Origin: an uncultured Pelagibacteraceae bacterium
GTDB taxonomy: Bacteria; Pseudomonadota; Alphaproteobacteria; Pelagibacterales; Pelagibacteraceae
NCBI GenBank assembly: GCA_902567685.1
Contig: CACFNH010000001.1
Span: 248,001 to 312,000, forward strand
Reading direction: 5' to 3'
DNA length: 64,000 bases
Shown: piece by piece, positions 35,593 through 44,486 of the stretch
Layout: each line of letters starts with the position of its first letter
Numbering within the stretch: position 1 is the stretch's first letter
Position numbers and translations under genes: made by a program
Notes under the pieces: generated by a model
Seen by the model: the letters and a program-made list of their open reading frames with translations, nothing else
Told to the model about the DNA's origin: nothing
Databases searched by the model: none

Positions 35593-36855
35593 TTAATTTC
35601 TATTTAAAACATATCCTATTAAATAGTTTGATCCTAAGATGACTATAGTTTTTTTTTCAAAACTCGAGCATTTTTTTATTGCCTGATAAATATCAACAGC
35701 AGACTCTGATTTATAATTATTTTTAAGACATATTTTTTTAAGTTCATTTGCATTTAAAGCACTAGGTTCATTTGGAATAGTTAGAGTTATTATTTTTTTA
35801 AAGATATTCTTAAATTTTTTGATAAATTTTTCAGGCATCTTATTCTTTTGCATGCCCCAAATCCCATATATTGGTTTTTTTAAAGTTTTTAAGTATTTAT
35901 ATAAATTTTTAGCACTTGTCTCAGAATGACATGTATCAATCAACAATTCTTCATTTTTTTTAATTAATTTTTTTAACTTTCCCTTTCTCAAATATTGAAC
36001 TCTGCCTTCAAATTTAATTTTAGGAATAGTTTTTATAATAGTTTTCTTTTTTACACCTAAGTCCAGAGCAACCTGAATAGCTAATCCTAAATTATCTATT
36101 AGTCCTTCAGTAAAGATATACTTAGATTTGATTGGAATAATATTTTTTTTATTTTTAAAAAAGTAATTATTTTTTTTCTTTTGAATCCTCCATTTCGAAG
36201 GATAGACTATTTTGCTTGGATTTTTTTTTATAATATTCTTTATAATTTTTAAGGTTTTCGGTTTTTGTTTACCAATGTAAATAACAGTTTTTTTACTTAA
36301 GTAGCCAACTTTTTGTCTGCATACTTCAGTTAAAGTTTTTGGCTGAATCCATTCTGCGTGTTGAAAATTTATGTTTGTTACTATTTGCGCTCTTGGATAT
36401 TCCCACAAATTAGTACTGTCTTTCTTAAAAAGAAGACCACTTTCAACCAAGTTATACGAAATGTTATTTTGCTCCTTTGCAGAAAGTATGTAAATACAAG
36501 ACAAAAGCTCAAAGAGTGTTAATTTTTGTTTAGTTTTTTCTATTATTTTAGTTAGTTTTTGAATTTTTTTAATAGAAATATATTTATCTTTTAGCCAAAA
36601 TCTATGTCTGACGTCGTATAAGTGTGGGCTGGTAAAGGCAGTTACTTTTTTTTTATTAGCTTCTAAAAAAAACTTTAATGAAGTAAGTACACTCATTTTG
36701 CCATCACTGCCCAATATATTTATAGGATTTGAAAGAACTAAATGAGGATAATTTAGTTTAATTAAAACTTTATTTATTCTGTTTAAATCTAAATTAATTC
36801 TACGGCTATACCGCTTTTGAAGTTTTTTGTAGAGATCCGTCGATTGAGCTGACAT
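35593..36855 (-). CDS. folC: Bifunctional folylpolyglutamate/dihydrofolate synthase, divergent
   Basis: Mur-ligase-fold enzyme of 420 aa that adds glutamate to folates, and possibly makes dihydrofolate from dihydropteroate. The P-loop reads ILGSDGKMSV (about 47-56) instead of GTNGKGS. TSPHLYDVRHRF and ESGLLFKKDSTN replace the usual TSPHL and EVGLGGRLDATN, and the DH Mg-binding pair reads QHAEW. The chain is clearly FolC by layout, including the C-terminal ILGSNYLIGYVL. It is last in the 13-gene run. Its ATG lies 50 nt inside accD, and no closer alternative start codon exists. Confidence 0.82.
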   Translation of the reverse strand: MSAQSTDLYKKLQKRYSRRINLDLNRINKVLIKLNYPHLVLSNPINILGSDGKMSVLTSLKFFLEANKKKVTAFTSPHLYDVRHRFWLKDKYISIKKIQKLTKIIEKTKQKLTLFELLSCIYILSAKEQNNISYNLVESGLLFKKDSTNLWEYPRAQIVTNINFQHAEWIQPKTLTEVCRQKVGYLSKKTVIYIGKQKPKTLKIIKNIIKKNPSKIVYPSKWRIQKKKNNYFFKNKKNIIPIKSKYIFTEGLIDNLGLAIQVALDLGVKKKTIIKTIPKIKFEGRVQYLRKGKLKKLIKKNEELLIDTCHSETSAKNLYKYLKTLKKPIYGIWGMQKNKMPEKFIKKFKNIFKKIITLTIPNEPSALNANELKKICLKNNYKSESAVDIYQAIKKCSSFEKKTIVILGSNYLIGYVLNRN

Positions 36856-37744
36856 CGCTTGTATTGTTAATCTCTTTTTCTTTAACCTTCAATAGAATTG
36901 ATAAAATATTGTAAATTTCAGATCTCAGTTCTTTTCGTGGAACAATTTTATCTAAACCACCGTGCTCTAGGACCCATTGTGAAGTTTGTACCTCATCAGC
37001 TAATTTTTCTCTCAAGTTTTGTTCAATGATACGTTTTCCACTAAAGCCCCAAAGAAAATCTTTGGATTCCGAAATAATAATATCAGCAAGACTAGCCATT
37101 GATGCTGTGGTCCCACCTAAACAAGGCCCCCCTGCTACAACAATAAAAGGTATTTTATTTTTTTTAAGTTCGCTACAAGCTAAAGTCATTCTTGTCATTT
37201 GCATAAGACTTAATATGCCAGTGTGCATACGCATTCCACCAGATGTTACAAAAAGTATCAAAGGCTGTTTATTATTAATACTATGTTGAACTCCAGAGAG
37301 AAAACATTCACCTACACTTGGACTTACACTTGCACCAAAAAAAGAAAAATCCATAGATCCTACAGTTACTGGCATTGCATTTAACCAGCCTGTGGCGAAC
37401 AACATAGCTTCTTCTTGACCTACTTTTTTTCTAGATTCCTTTAATCGATCACTGTATTTACCTTTAGGGTCAGAAAAATTTATAGGGTCTTCTGGAGGCA
37501 CTCCATATTCGAGAGTTGTATATTCAGAGTCGTCAAAAAATATATTAAATCTTTGTTTGCATGAAATTAGATGTGTTTTTGCACATGAAGGACACTCAAA
37601 AAGATTCTTTTCAAACTCATCTCTTAGTGTAAGTTTTCCACAAGCACAATTTGTCCATAGACTCTTTTCACCCTTAGCCATTCTTTTTTTAATAGGTGAT
37701 AACAATGACTTAATTCCAGGTGCTATTTTTTTTATCCAATTCAG
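36806..37744 (-). CDS. accD: Acetyl-CoA carboxylase carboxyltransferase beta subunit, predicted CTG start
   Basis: Beta subunit of the carboxyltransferase that makes malonyl-CoA with AccA. A zinc-ribbon-like start (NCACG...ECPSC; Cys about 33, 35, 51, 54) has a C-x-C in place of C-x2-C. The crotonase-type core shows ILFVTSGGMRMHTG and VVAGGPCLGGTTASMA. The frame stays open to CTG at 37744, which overlaps the trpA stop as CTGA with AGGAG 6 nt upstream. This yields NWIKKIAPGIKSLL, matching the MSWIERI-like start of known AccD. The next start candidate is TTG at 37705, without a ribosome site. Confidence 0.9.
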   Translation of the reverse strand: MNWIKKIAPGIKSLLSPIKKRMAKGEKSLWTNCACGKLTLRDEFEKNLFECPSCAKTHLISCKQRFNIFFDDSEYTTLEYGVPPEDPINFSDPKGKYSDRLKESRKKVGQEEAMLFATGWLNAMPVTVGSMDFSFFGASVSPSVGECFLSGVQHSINNKQPLILFVTSGGMRMHTGILSLMQMTRMTLACSELKKNKIPFIVVAGGPCLGGTTASMASLADIIISESKDFLWGFSGKRIIEQNLREKLADEVQTSQWVLEHGGLDKIVPRKELRSEIYNILSILLKVKEKEINNTSDVSSIDGSLQKTSKAV

Positions 37745-38544
37745 ATGATTCTCCTTTTTAAACTACTTACCAGTTTATTTAATTTTGTGACAGGATTTTG
37801 ACGATTTTTTATTGAATCTGTAATTCCTTTGCATAATTGACTACCAACAACAAGACCATCGGCTTTTTTTAGAGAAGAAATAGTTTTTTTAGTAATTCCA
37901 AAGCCAATAACTATATTTTTTGCTTTGTTTAATTTCTTAATCTTATTGTAATTTTTTAAAATTTTTTTAGGAGAAACTTTTAGTTTTCCCCCAGTAGTGC
38001 TCAACATAGAAATGTAATAACACATTTCATGACTATCTTTAATAATTTTTTTCATTCTTGCCTTCGAAGTTGTAGGTGATAAAAGCTGAACGAAGGTAAT
38101 AGATTTTTTTTTACATTTCTTTGCAAAATTTTTATTTTCAGGCCATGGTAAATCAACACAAATAATTCCATTTACTCCTGATTGCTTACATTTTTTTAAA
38201 AATTTATTTTCACCATATTGGTAAATCATATTATAATAACCCATAAGTATTATTGGTTTAGGATTTTTTATTTTTTTATAATTTTTAACTATCTCGAATA
38301 TGTCCTTCATTTTAAATCCATTTTTTATTGCTCTATAAGAACTGGTTTGAATTTTTCCACCATCTCCAATTGGAGTAGAATGTGGAAAACCAATTTCACA
38401 CAGGTCTACATTTTCTGAGATTGATTTTAAAATGTTTAAAGATTTTTTTTTGTTAGGATCTCCAGCAACTGTATATGTGAGAAGCGCTGGCCTTCTTTCA
38501 TTTTTACATCGTTTAAATACCAAGCTTATTGGAGACAAACTCAT
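37741..38544 (-). CDS. trpA: Tryptophan synthase alpha subunit
   Basis: TIM-barrel enzyme of 267 aa releasing indole from indole-3-glycerol phosphate. Catalytic Glu is in VDLCEIGFPHSTP and the catalytic Asp in IGDGGKIQ. The usual PFSDPxADGPxIQ is modified to FPHSTPIGDGGKIQ while keeping the acid residues. LLSPTT and VIGFGI match the phosphate-binding ends of the barrel. It overlaps trpB by 1 nt and accD by 4 nt. Together with TrpB it forms the alpha2-beta2 complex. trpF, often in this cluster, is not here. Confidence 0.9.
   Translation of the reverse strand: MSLSPISLVFKRCKNERRPALLTYTVAGDPNKKKSLNILKSISENVDLCEIGFPHSTPIGDGGKIQTSSYRAIKNGFKMKDIFEIVKNYKKIKNPKPIILMGYYNMIYQYGENKFLKKCKQSGVNGIICVDLPWPENKNFAKKCKKKSITFVQLLSPTTSKARMKKIIKDSHEMCYYISMLSTTGGKLKVSPKKILKNYNKIKKLNKAKNIVIGFGITKKTISSLKKADGLVVGSQLCKGITDSIKNRQNPVTKLNKLVSSLKRRII
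37742..37755 (-). promoter_or_regulatory. Ribosome binding site and CTG start of accD
   Basis: On the minus strand AGGAG (plus coordinates 37751-37755) is followed by six bases and CTG (37744-37742). The CTG overlaps the trpA stop codon TGA, exactly as an ATGA junction would. It decides the accD start. Confidence 0.6.
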
Positions 38545-39773
38545 TAATACTTTCCTAATCTTTTTCTTAAGATGTCCCTATCTTTTTGAGCATCTCCACA
38601 TGAATTTACAATTATAACTGTATCGTTGCTTAATTTTGGAGCTATTTTAATAGCTTCGGCAAAGGCATGACTTGGTTCTAGACTAGGATTTAAATTTTCG
38701 TATTTAGTAACTAGCTTGTAAGCTTCTAATGCTTCTTCATCAGTTGCAGAGGAATATCTAGCTCTGCCAGCATCTTTTAAAAAACAATGCATAGGTGAAA
38801 CACCAGGGTAGTCAAGACCTGCGCTTATAGACTCTGTTTCTTTAATTTGTCCATCGCTGTTTTGACATACATAAGAAGCTGCTCCATGAAGAACCCCTAG
38901 CTTAGAGCCTTTGCTCAAAGGTGCAGCATGAAGTTTGCTTTTTTTTGGTCCAGCTGCTTCTACACCTATCATTTCTACTTGTTTTTTTTTGTAATCCATA
39001 AACTCACTCCAAAATCCATATGCAGAACTTCCACCTCCAACACAGTTTATTAATTTTAATTTACTTGGAATTTCTCCAAATTCATTTTTAATTTGTTGTA
39101 AAAGTTCTCTTGAAATCTGTGCAGTGCTCCAACCACATATTTTTACAAAAATATTTGGACCAACTGTGCTGCCTACACACATTGCAGTGGAGTCACAATT
39201 AGCAACCCAATATCTCATACACTCGCTTACCGCATCAACTAATGTTTGGCTGCCAGAATGAACAGGAACTATTTCAGCTCCATTTTTTCTCATAGCATCA
39301 CAATTAGGTTTTTGTCTTTTTATATCTTTTGCTCCCATAAAAATTTTACATTTTAAGCCAAATTTTTTTGCAGCCATACTGAGCATCTTGCCTGCATAAC
39401 CAGCACCAGTATCACCTACTATATATTTTTTTCCAGCTCTTTTAGTGATTAAACAATGTACAGTTGCGTTATAAATTTTATGAGCTCCACCATTAGCCTC
39501 TGATACAACTTTTGCCCACACCTGGGCACCTCCCAAGTGACTTGTTAGATTTTCTAATTTAATAAAAGGAGTAGGAGCACCTACCCAATTTTTAAAATAA
39601 TAATCTCTCTCTTTAATAAATCTTTTATCTTTTCTGAGTTTTTCAAATAAAATATTAAGATCCTCAACGGGTTTTTTTAAAGTTTCAGGAATAAAATTTC
39701 CTCCAAATTTACCGCCCCAAAAGCCATTTTTGTCATGTTGGTCAATTAAAGGTATTCCTTTTTTAATTTTCAT
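38544..39773 (-). CDS. trpB: Tryptophan synthase beta subunit, divergent
   Basis: PLP enzyme of 409 aa that joins indole and serine. The PLP Lys is in GGAHKIYNA (Lys99). GGGSSAYGFW binds the PLP phosphate, and ISAGLDYPGVSPMH and ESISAGLD are conserved. Departures: the catalytic Glu loop (usually AETGAGQHG) reads GDTGAGYAG, so Glu is Asp121. The SGRGDKD element near the end reads NSCGDAQKDRD, and LKREDLNHTG reads AKVVSEANGG. It is coupled to trpA. It may be a slower or altered TrpB, or a lineage-specific form. Confidence 0.88.
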   Translation of the reverse strand: MKIKKGIPLIDQHDKNGFWGGKFGGNFIPETLKKPVEDLNILFEKLRKDKRFIKERDYYFKNWVGAPTPFIKLENLTSHLGGAQVWAKVVSEANGGAHKIYNATVHCLITKRAGKKYIVGDTGAGYAGKMLSMAAKKFGLKCKIFMGAKDIKRQKPNCDAMRKNGAEIVPVHSGSQTLVDAVSECMRYWVANCDSTAMCVGSTVGPNIFVKICGWSTAQISRELLQQIKNEFGEIPSKLKLINCVGGGSSAYGFWSEFMDYKKKQVEMIGVEAAGPKKSKLHAAPLSKGSKLGVLHGAASYVCQNSDGQIKETESISAGLDYPGVSPMHCFLKDAGRARYSSATDEEALEAYKLVTKYENLNPSLEPSHAFAEAIKIAPKLSNDTVIIVNSCGDAQKDRDILRKRLGKY

Positions 39774-39793
39774 TCTAAAAATATGGTTAATTT

Positions 39794-40474
39794 TTACTGT
39801 TTTGCAGATTGTATAATTTTTTTAATGTTTTGAACAGGGTCGCCCTCAATAATTGGCCTTCCTATTACAGCAAAACATTTATCATCTGCAATTTTTGAGA
39901 AATCAGCGTAGCCCATGACCCTTTTTTGATCATGTTTTTTATCTTCATCACCTCTTATTCCAGGACAAAATATTTTTAAATCTTTTGATAAAGATCTTAC
40001 TAGTTCAAAATCTTGAGCCGAAGCTATTACCCCGGCAATTTTAGATTTAATAGCTAAGTTGACTAGAAGTTTAACTTGGTCTTTTATAGTATTTTTTATT
40101 CCTATATTTTGAAGATCAGACTGTGAAGTTAGTACAGTGACTCCAAGCAATTCAATTGAACCCGCAGCTTCTTGTGCAGCTTTTAGCATTTCGTAATCTC
40201 CGCTGGTGTGAACTGTTAAATATTTTATACTCTTTAAAGATTTGATAGCTGCTACAGTTTTTTTAACTTGATTGGGTATTTCTGGACCCAATTTTAAATC
40301 CAAAAATATTTCTACTCCAAGTTCTTTAAATTTTTCTAATCCTTCTGCACCACAAACAGTATACAATTCAGTGCCAATTTTAACACCAGCAATTTGATCT
40401 TTTATTTTTTTAGTTACATCAAGAGCTATTTCTAAAGAGTTAAAATCTAGAGCTACAAAAATATTCTTTTTCAT
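39794..40474 (-). CDS. pyrF: Orotidine 5'-phosphate decarboxylase-like protein with altered active-site loop
   Basis: OMP decarboxylase family TIM barrel of 226 aa, for the last step of UMP synthesis. Conserved parts are VALD (Asp10), VKIG (Lys32), TVHTSGD, VTVLTS, CPGIRG with DQKRVMG, and VIGRPII. The core catalytic motif D-x-K-x-x-D-I-P-N (DLKFHDIPN in E. coli) reads DLKLGPEIPN here: one residue longer, with Glu65 in place of the Asp. Activity may be changed. It stands where trpF often sits in this operon. It follows ihfB with a 4-nt overlap and is 20 nt before trpB. Confidence 0.85.
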   Translation of the reverse strand: MKKNIFVALDFNSLEIALDVTKKIKDQIAGVKIGTELYTVCGAEGLEKFKELGVEIFLDLKLGPEIPNQVKKTVAAIKSLKSIKYLTVHTSGDYEMLKAAQEAAGSIELLGVTVLTSQSDLQNIGIKNTIKDQVKLLVNLAIKSKIAGVIASAQDFELVRSLSKDLKIFCPGIRGDEDKKHDQKRVMGYADFSKIADDKCFAVIGRPIIEGDPVQNIKKIIQSAKQ

Positions 40475-40758
40475 GATTCTTTATTTATTTCCTCTTTTAA
40501 ATGTTTTGACATCTTAAAGAAAACCTTTTTCTTAGACGGAACATAAATTATAGATCCTGTTCTGGGATCTCTAGCATTGTGTTTTGGTTTAGTAGTTCTA
40601 ATTGAAAATCTACAAAAATCTCTAATTTCTACAGATTTATTAACAATCAAGTTTTTTGAAATTGTGTCGAAAATGATGTCCAAAATAGATTCAATTTGAG
40701 AAGATTTTAGATTTGGGTGTTTTTTCTTTAATTCCTTAATGATATCTGACTTAACCAA
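40471..40758 (-). CDS. ihfB: Integration host factor beta subunit
   Basis: HU/IHF-fold DNA-bending protein. The TTG at 40758 gives a 95-aa product beginning (M)VKSDIIKELKKKHPNL, which matches the family start MTKSELIERLA. A GTG at 40794 would add 12 residues inside rpsA. The DNA-binding arm includes the NARDPRTGSIIYVPSKKKVFFK segment, with the intercalating Pro of RDPRTG. IHF shapes promoters, replication origins and recombination sites. Location directly after rpsA is the standard proteobacterial arrangement. ihfA is not in the window. Confidence 0.9.
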   Translation of the reverse strand: MVKSDIIKELKKKHPNLKSSQIESILDIIFDTISKNLIVNKSVEIRDFCRFSIRTTKPKHNARDPRTGSIIYVPSKKKVFFKMSKHLKEEINKES

Positions 40759-40771
40759 AAGTATTATTCTA

Positions 40772-42490
40772 TTATTTTTTTTTCTTTCTACCACTTAAAG
40801 CTTTTTCAAAAATGCCTTTAAGTGTTGCGCCTGATTTTTTAGCTCCTTCACCAAATTTAGCCACTAAGCTTTTCTCTTCGTCTATTTGAGCTGCTTTGGG
40901 ACTAAGTGAAATTTTTCTAGTTTTAGTATCTAGTTCGATGATTTTTGCGTCGGCCATAGTATTGCCCGGAGAGTAAATTTCTGGTCTACAGTCTGAAGGT
41001 TCTATTGCAAGCTGATTTTTTTTAATTGTTACAATAATTTTCTTCTCTGGATCTACTGCAACTTTTACTCCAGTTTTTAAAACTTCTACAACCTTTGTGG
41101 AAATAACTGATCCAACTTTTTTCTTATTTTGTTTGAACCAATCCATTGGATCTTTTTCAAGAGCTCTTATAGAAAGTCTTATTTTTTCATCTTTAACTTC
41201 TATTATTTTTGCTTTTATCAAATCATTTTTTTTATATTTTTTTAAATTTTCATGAGTTTCATTGAATGATATTTCTTTGTAGTGAATCATTCCTGTTAAA
41301 CCAGAGTCAAGTTCTGCAAATATGGCCTTATCAGTAACATTTTTTATTTTAACCTCTAACACTGTTCCAATTTTGTCTTGTATATTTTTCCAAGGATTTT
41401 CTTGCGTTGCTTTGTAAGATAAAGATATCCTTTTTGCATCGACGTCTATAGAAACAATTTTTACTTTTATAGATTGGGAAACAGACAAAACTTTATTGGG
41501 TTCAATATTTTTATTTGTCCATGATAGCTCACTGTTATGTATCAGACCTTCAACTCCTTCTTGTAGACGAACAAAGGCGCCATACTGCATTAGTTTGGTA
41601 CATACCCCTTCATAAATTTCTCCAACTTTATATTTTTTTCCTATCGCTTCATACGGGTCTTCAGTTAAGGCCTTAACAGAGGCTGAAATTCTATTTGTTA
41701 TTGGGTCAATTTTTGTAATACGTACTTTTAATTGCTGACCGATTGTAACTAAGTCAGAGGGTTTTTTTACTCTTCCATAAGAAATATCCGATACATGGCA
41801 CAGAGCATCTAAACCGTTTATGTCTAAAAATATTCCCCAGTCAGTAGTTGCTTTAACTTTTGCGTTCTCAATTATATCTCCCTCTTTTATATTTTTTAAT
41901 GCTTCTTTTACTTCTGCATTTTTACTTTTCTCTAATACTGCTCTTCTGCTAGTACATACGTTACCTCTCTGTCTATCTATACGTGTTGCAATAACCTTGA
42001 CAGGAGTATTCATAAGATGGTCAATTTTTTTAAGAGGCCTAAGGTCAATTTGGCTGGCTGGCATAAATGTCGGTAGTCCATCAACAGTACATATATATCC
42101 GCCTTTAACTCTACCAGTAATATAACCCACCAATTCTTCCTGAGTTTCAAAAACTTTTTCCATTTTTTTCCATGCAGCCATTCGTCTTGCTTTTTCTCTT
42201 GAAATTATGATTTCACCTTTAAAACTTTCAATACGTTCTAAATAAACATCAATTACAGAACCTGGTTTTATTTTTTCAAGTTCGTTATGATTTTTAAATT
42301 CCTCTATAGGAATCATGCCCTCCATCTTTGCTTTGCAATCTACAACAACAAAGTTTTTAGTAATTTCAGTTACTGTGGCTTTTATGGTTTGATTTTCTTG
42401 TAATTTTCTATCTTTAAAATCTTCATTTAATAGACTTTCAAACTCTTTTATTGAGTTTGATCGATTTTTAGTTTGTGCTTCAACTGCCAT
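40772..42490 (-). CDS. rpsA: 30S ribosomal protein S1
   Basis: mRNA-binding ribosomal protein of 572 aa with six S1 (OB-fold) repeats. Repeat signatures include VEGLIHNSELSWTNK and LTGMIHYKEIS, along with KISLSPKA near the end. Length and repeat number match bacterial S1. It helps load mRNAs onto the 30S, which matters where Shine-Dalgarno sequences are weak, as in this A+T-rich genome. Start ATG lies 11 nt inside the end of cmk. The Lys-rich tail SGRKKKK is followed by ihfB. Confidence 0.97.
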   Translation of the reverse strand: MAVEAQTKNRSNSIKEFESLLNEDFKDRKLQENQTIKATVTEITKNFVVVDCKAKMEGMIPIEEFKNHNELEKIKPGSVIDVYLERIESFKGEIIISREKARRMAAWKKMEKVFETQEELVGYITGRVKGGYICTVDGLPTFMPASQIDLRPLKKIDHLMNTPVKVIATRIDRQRGNVCTSRRAVLEKSKNAEVKEALKNIKEGDIIENAKVKATTDWGIFLDINGLDALCHVSDISYGRVKKPSDLVTIGQQLKVRITKIDPITNRISASVKALTEDPYEAIGKKYKVGEIYEGVCTKLMQYGAFVRLQEGVEGLIHNSELSWTNKNIEPNKVLSVSQSIKVKIVSIDVDAKRISLSYKATQENPWKNIQDKIGTVLEVKIKNVTDKAIFAELDSGLTGMIHYKEISFNETHENLKKYKKNDLIKAKIIEVKDEKIRLSIRALEKDPMDWFKQNKKKVGSVISTKVVEVLKTGVKVAVDPEKKIIVTIKKNQLAIEPSDCRPEIYSPGNTMADAKIIELDTKTRKISLSPKAAQIDEEKSLVAKFGEGAKKSGATLKGIFEKALSGRKKKK

Positions 42491-43154
42491 ATTTTTCTTT
42501 AATTTTTTTCTCCACTATTTCTGACATTTTGCTCATCATGCCAGGTATATTCTTTAATTTATCTGTTCGCACAATTACAGCATCCTTGGACTGAATCAAA
42601 GGAGAATTTTTTCTATTTTTGTCTCTATTATTCCTTATTTTTAAGGATTTTTTTACATCAAAGAGCTTAACATTCTTATCTTTTTTTCTTAACTCTTTAA
42701 ATCTTCTCTTTGCGGCAATATTTAAGCTACATACGAAATAAAATTTAATGTCTGCTTTTGGCAATATAACTGTACCGATGTCTCTTCCTTCAATACAAAC
42801 TTTTTTAAACTTTTTAGCAAATTTTCTTTGAAATAATTTTAAAATAACCCTAACTTTTTTTTCTTTTGCTATAATCGAGGTATGTTCAGAAATTTCAGCA
42901 GTATGCAAGTTGATCTTATTCAATTTTTTTAAATTCAGTTTATTAAAGATTTTTTTTAAAAAAGTAATTTTGTTTTTTGGTTTGTGCTTTAATAATTGAT
43001 AACTAGCAAATCTATATAAAATACCAGAGGAAAGAAATTTTAAACCGTATTTTTTTGATATTTTTTTTGCTCCAGTGGTTTTTCCACTAGCAGCCCCTCC
43101 GTCCGCAGCAACTATGAGTTTATGATGTTTTTTTAATTTCAAATTTTCCACCAA
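42480..43154 (-). CDS. cmk: Cytidylate kinase
   Basis: Phosphorylates CMP and dCMP. P-loop ADGGAASGKTTGAKKI (about 17-32) replaces the usual DGPAASGKGT. IEGRDIGTVILPKADIKFYF and AKRRFKEL are conserved catalytic and lid parts, and NRDKNRKNSPL matches the R-D-x-x-R-x-x-S-P-L motif. 224 aa is normal. The start is uncertain: TTG 43154, GTG 43151 or TTG 43142, all within aroA's last codons. The aroA-cmk-rpsA order is the classic proteobacterial one. Confidence 0.93.
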   Translation of the reverse strand: MVENLKLKKHHKLIVAADGGAASGKTTGAKKISKKYGLKFLSSGILYRFASYQLLKHKPKNKITFLKKIFNKLNLKKLNKINLHTAEISEHTSIIAKEKKVRVILKLFQRKFAKKFKKVCIEGRDIGTVILPKADIKFYFVCSLNIAAKRRFKELRKKDKNVKLFDVKKSLKIRNNRDKNRKNSPLIQSKDAVIVRTDKLKNIPGMMSKMSEIVEKKIKEKYGS

Positions 43155-44481
43155 GTGATTTTATTATATTTAAAAAAGAAGGAGAGGATGTTTTTACTGT
43201 TTCAAAATTTTTAATTTTTATTTTAATACCTGTAACTAGAGAAAGTATAGTCGCACTCATACAAATCCTATGATCAGAAAGATTTGGAACATTAATTATT
43301 TTATTTTTATTTTTTATTTTTTTTAATCCGTAAACTTTCATTTCATCTTTTTTGGACTTACATTTTATACCTGATTGAATTAATATTTTTTTCATTTCTT
43401 CTATACGGTTACTTTCCTTATTTGCAAGATCTTTAATACCTTTAAATACTGAGATGCCAGGAATTAATGCTGCCATTATAAACAAAATAGGATACTCATC
43501 AGTTAAAGAAGTGTAATAAGCAGAACTAGCTTTGATAGGAGTAAGTTTACTGCTCTTAATATGAATATTGCCTATAAGTTCATTATTATTCTTTCGCAAG
43601 TTTTTGAATTGAATTTTAGCTCCATGATTTTTTAATAATTTATAAAAACCAATCCTTTTTGGGTTTAATCCAACATTTCTTATCTTTAATTTAGAATTAT
43701 CGTTTAATAAAGTTAAGGCTGTAAAAAATGCAGCAGAAGATGGATCCCCAGAAATAGATAGTTTTAAAGGGTCAAGATAACCTTTACCAAAAATTTTAAT
43801 GATATTTTGCTTTTTTTTATTTTTTTTTAATTCAATAATTTTAGAACTGTTTTCTGCTAAAATATTTTCTGTATGTGGCCTGCTTTCTTTTTCTTCTGTC
43901 ACTGTCGTTATTCCATAAGAATTTAAGCCAGCCAATATTACTGCACTTTTTAACTGCGCAGATATTCCTGCTTTGTATTCAATACCAACTGGCATTTGAG
44001 AAGATATTATTGTTAAAGGAAGATTTGATTTATTTTTTGGGTAAAATTCTGCACCAAATTCATTCATTAATTTAATCAGTTTAGACATATTTCTTTTATT
44101 CAAAGACTTGTCACCCTGAAGTTTAACTTGAACATTAGGCGTGGTAGACAGTATACCTATCAAAAGCCGAGCAAGCGTTCCTGAGTTGCCTAAATCCAAA
44201 ACAGAGTTTTTTTTTGCAAAAAGAGAACCTAATCCTTTACCATAAACAAAATATTGTTTTGGTTTAGTTTTGACAATTTTAACACCTAATTTTCTCAAAC
44301 ATTTAATTGCAGAATTTACATCTTCTGACTCCAGAACGTTATTTAACTTTGATATATTATGGCTTATAGCTCCAATCAAAAAAGATCTTATTGAGATAGA
44401 TTTGTCACTATCAACCTGTATGGTTTTTTTATACTTATCTATCTTTTTAGATATGGTTACGGAAAAACTTTTATTTAACAT
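43120..44481 (-). CDS. aroA: 5-enolpyruvylshikimate-3-phosphate synthase
   Basis: Shikimate-pathway enzyme (453 aa) joining PEP and shikimate-3-phosphate. DSDKSISIRSFLIGAI at the N-terminus, LGNSGTLARLLIG, SAQLKSAVILAGL and LTDEYPILFIMAAL are EPSPS blocks. The late motif reads NKESNRIEEM, with Asn where KESDR is usual. The RPHTE element replaces RDHTE. The GNSGTLARLL form resembles class II-like enzymes of alphaproteobacteria. It is 5 nt after lptB and overlaps cmk by 35 nt. Confidence 0.94.
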   Translation of the reverse strand: MLNKSFSVTISKKIDKYKKTIQVDSDKSISIRSFLIGAISHNISKLNNVLESEDVNSAIKCLRKLGVKIVKTKPKQYFVYGKGLGSLFAKKNSVLDLGNSGTLARLLIGILSTTPNVQVKLQGDKSLNKRNMSKLIKLMNEFGAEFYPKNKSNLPLTIISSQMPVGIEYKAGISAQLKSAVILAGLNSYGITTVTEEKESRPHTENILAENSSKIIELKKNKKKQNIIKIFGKGYLDPLKLSISGDPSSAAFFTALTLLNDNSKLKIRNVGLNPKRIGFYKLLKNHGAKIQFKNLRKNNNELIGNIHIKSSKLTPIKASSAYYTSLTDEYPILFIMAALIPGISVFKGIKDLANKESNRIEEMKKILIQSGIKCKSKKDEMKVYGLKKIKNKNKIINVPNLSDHRICMSATILSLVTGIKIKIKNFETVKTSSPSFLNIIKSLGGKFEIKKTS

Positions 44482-44486
44482 TAAGA

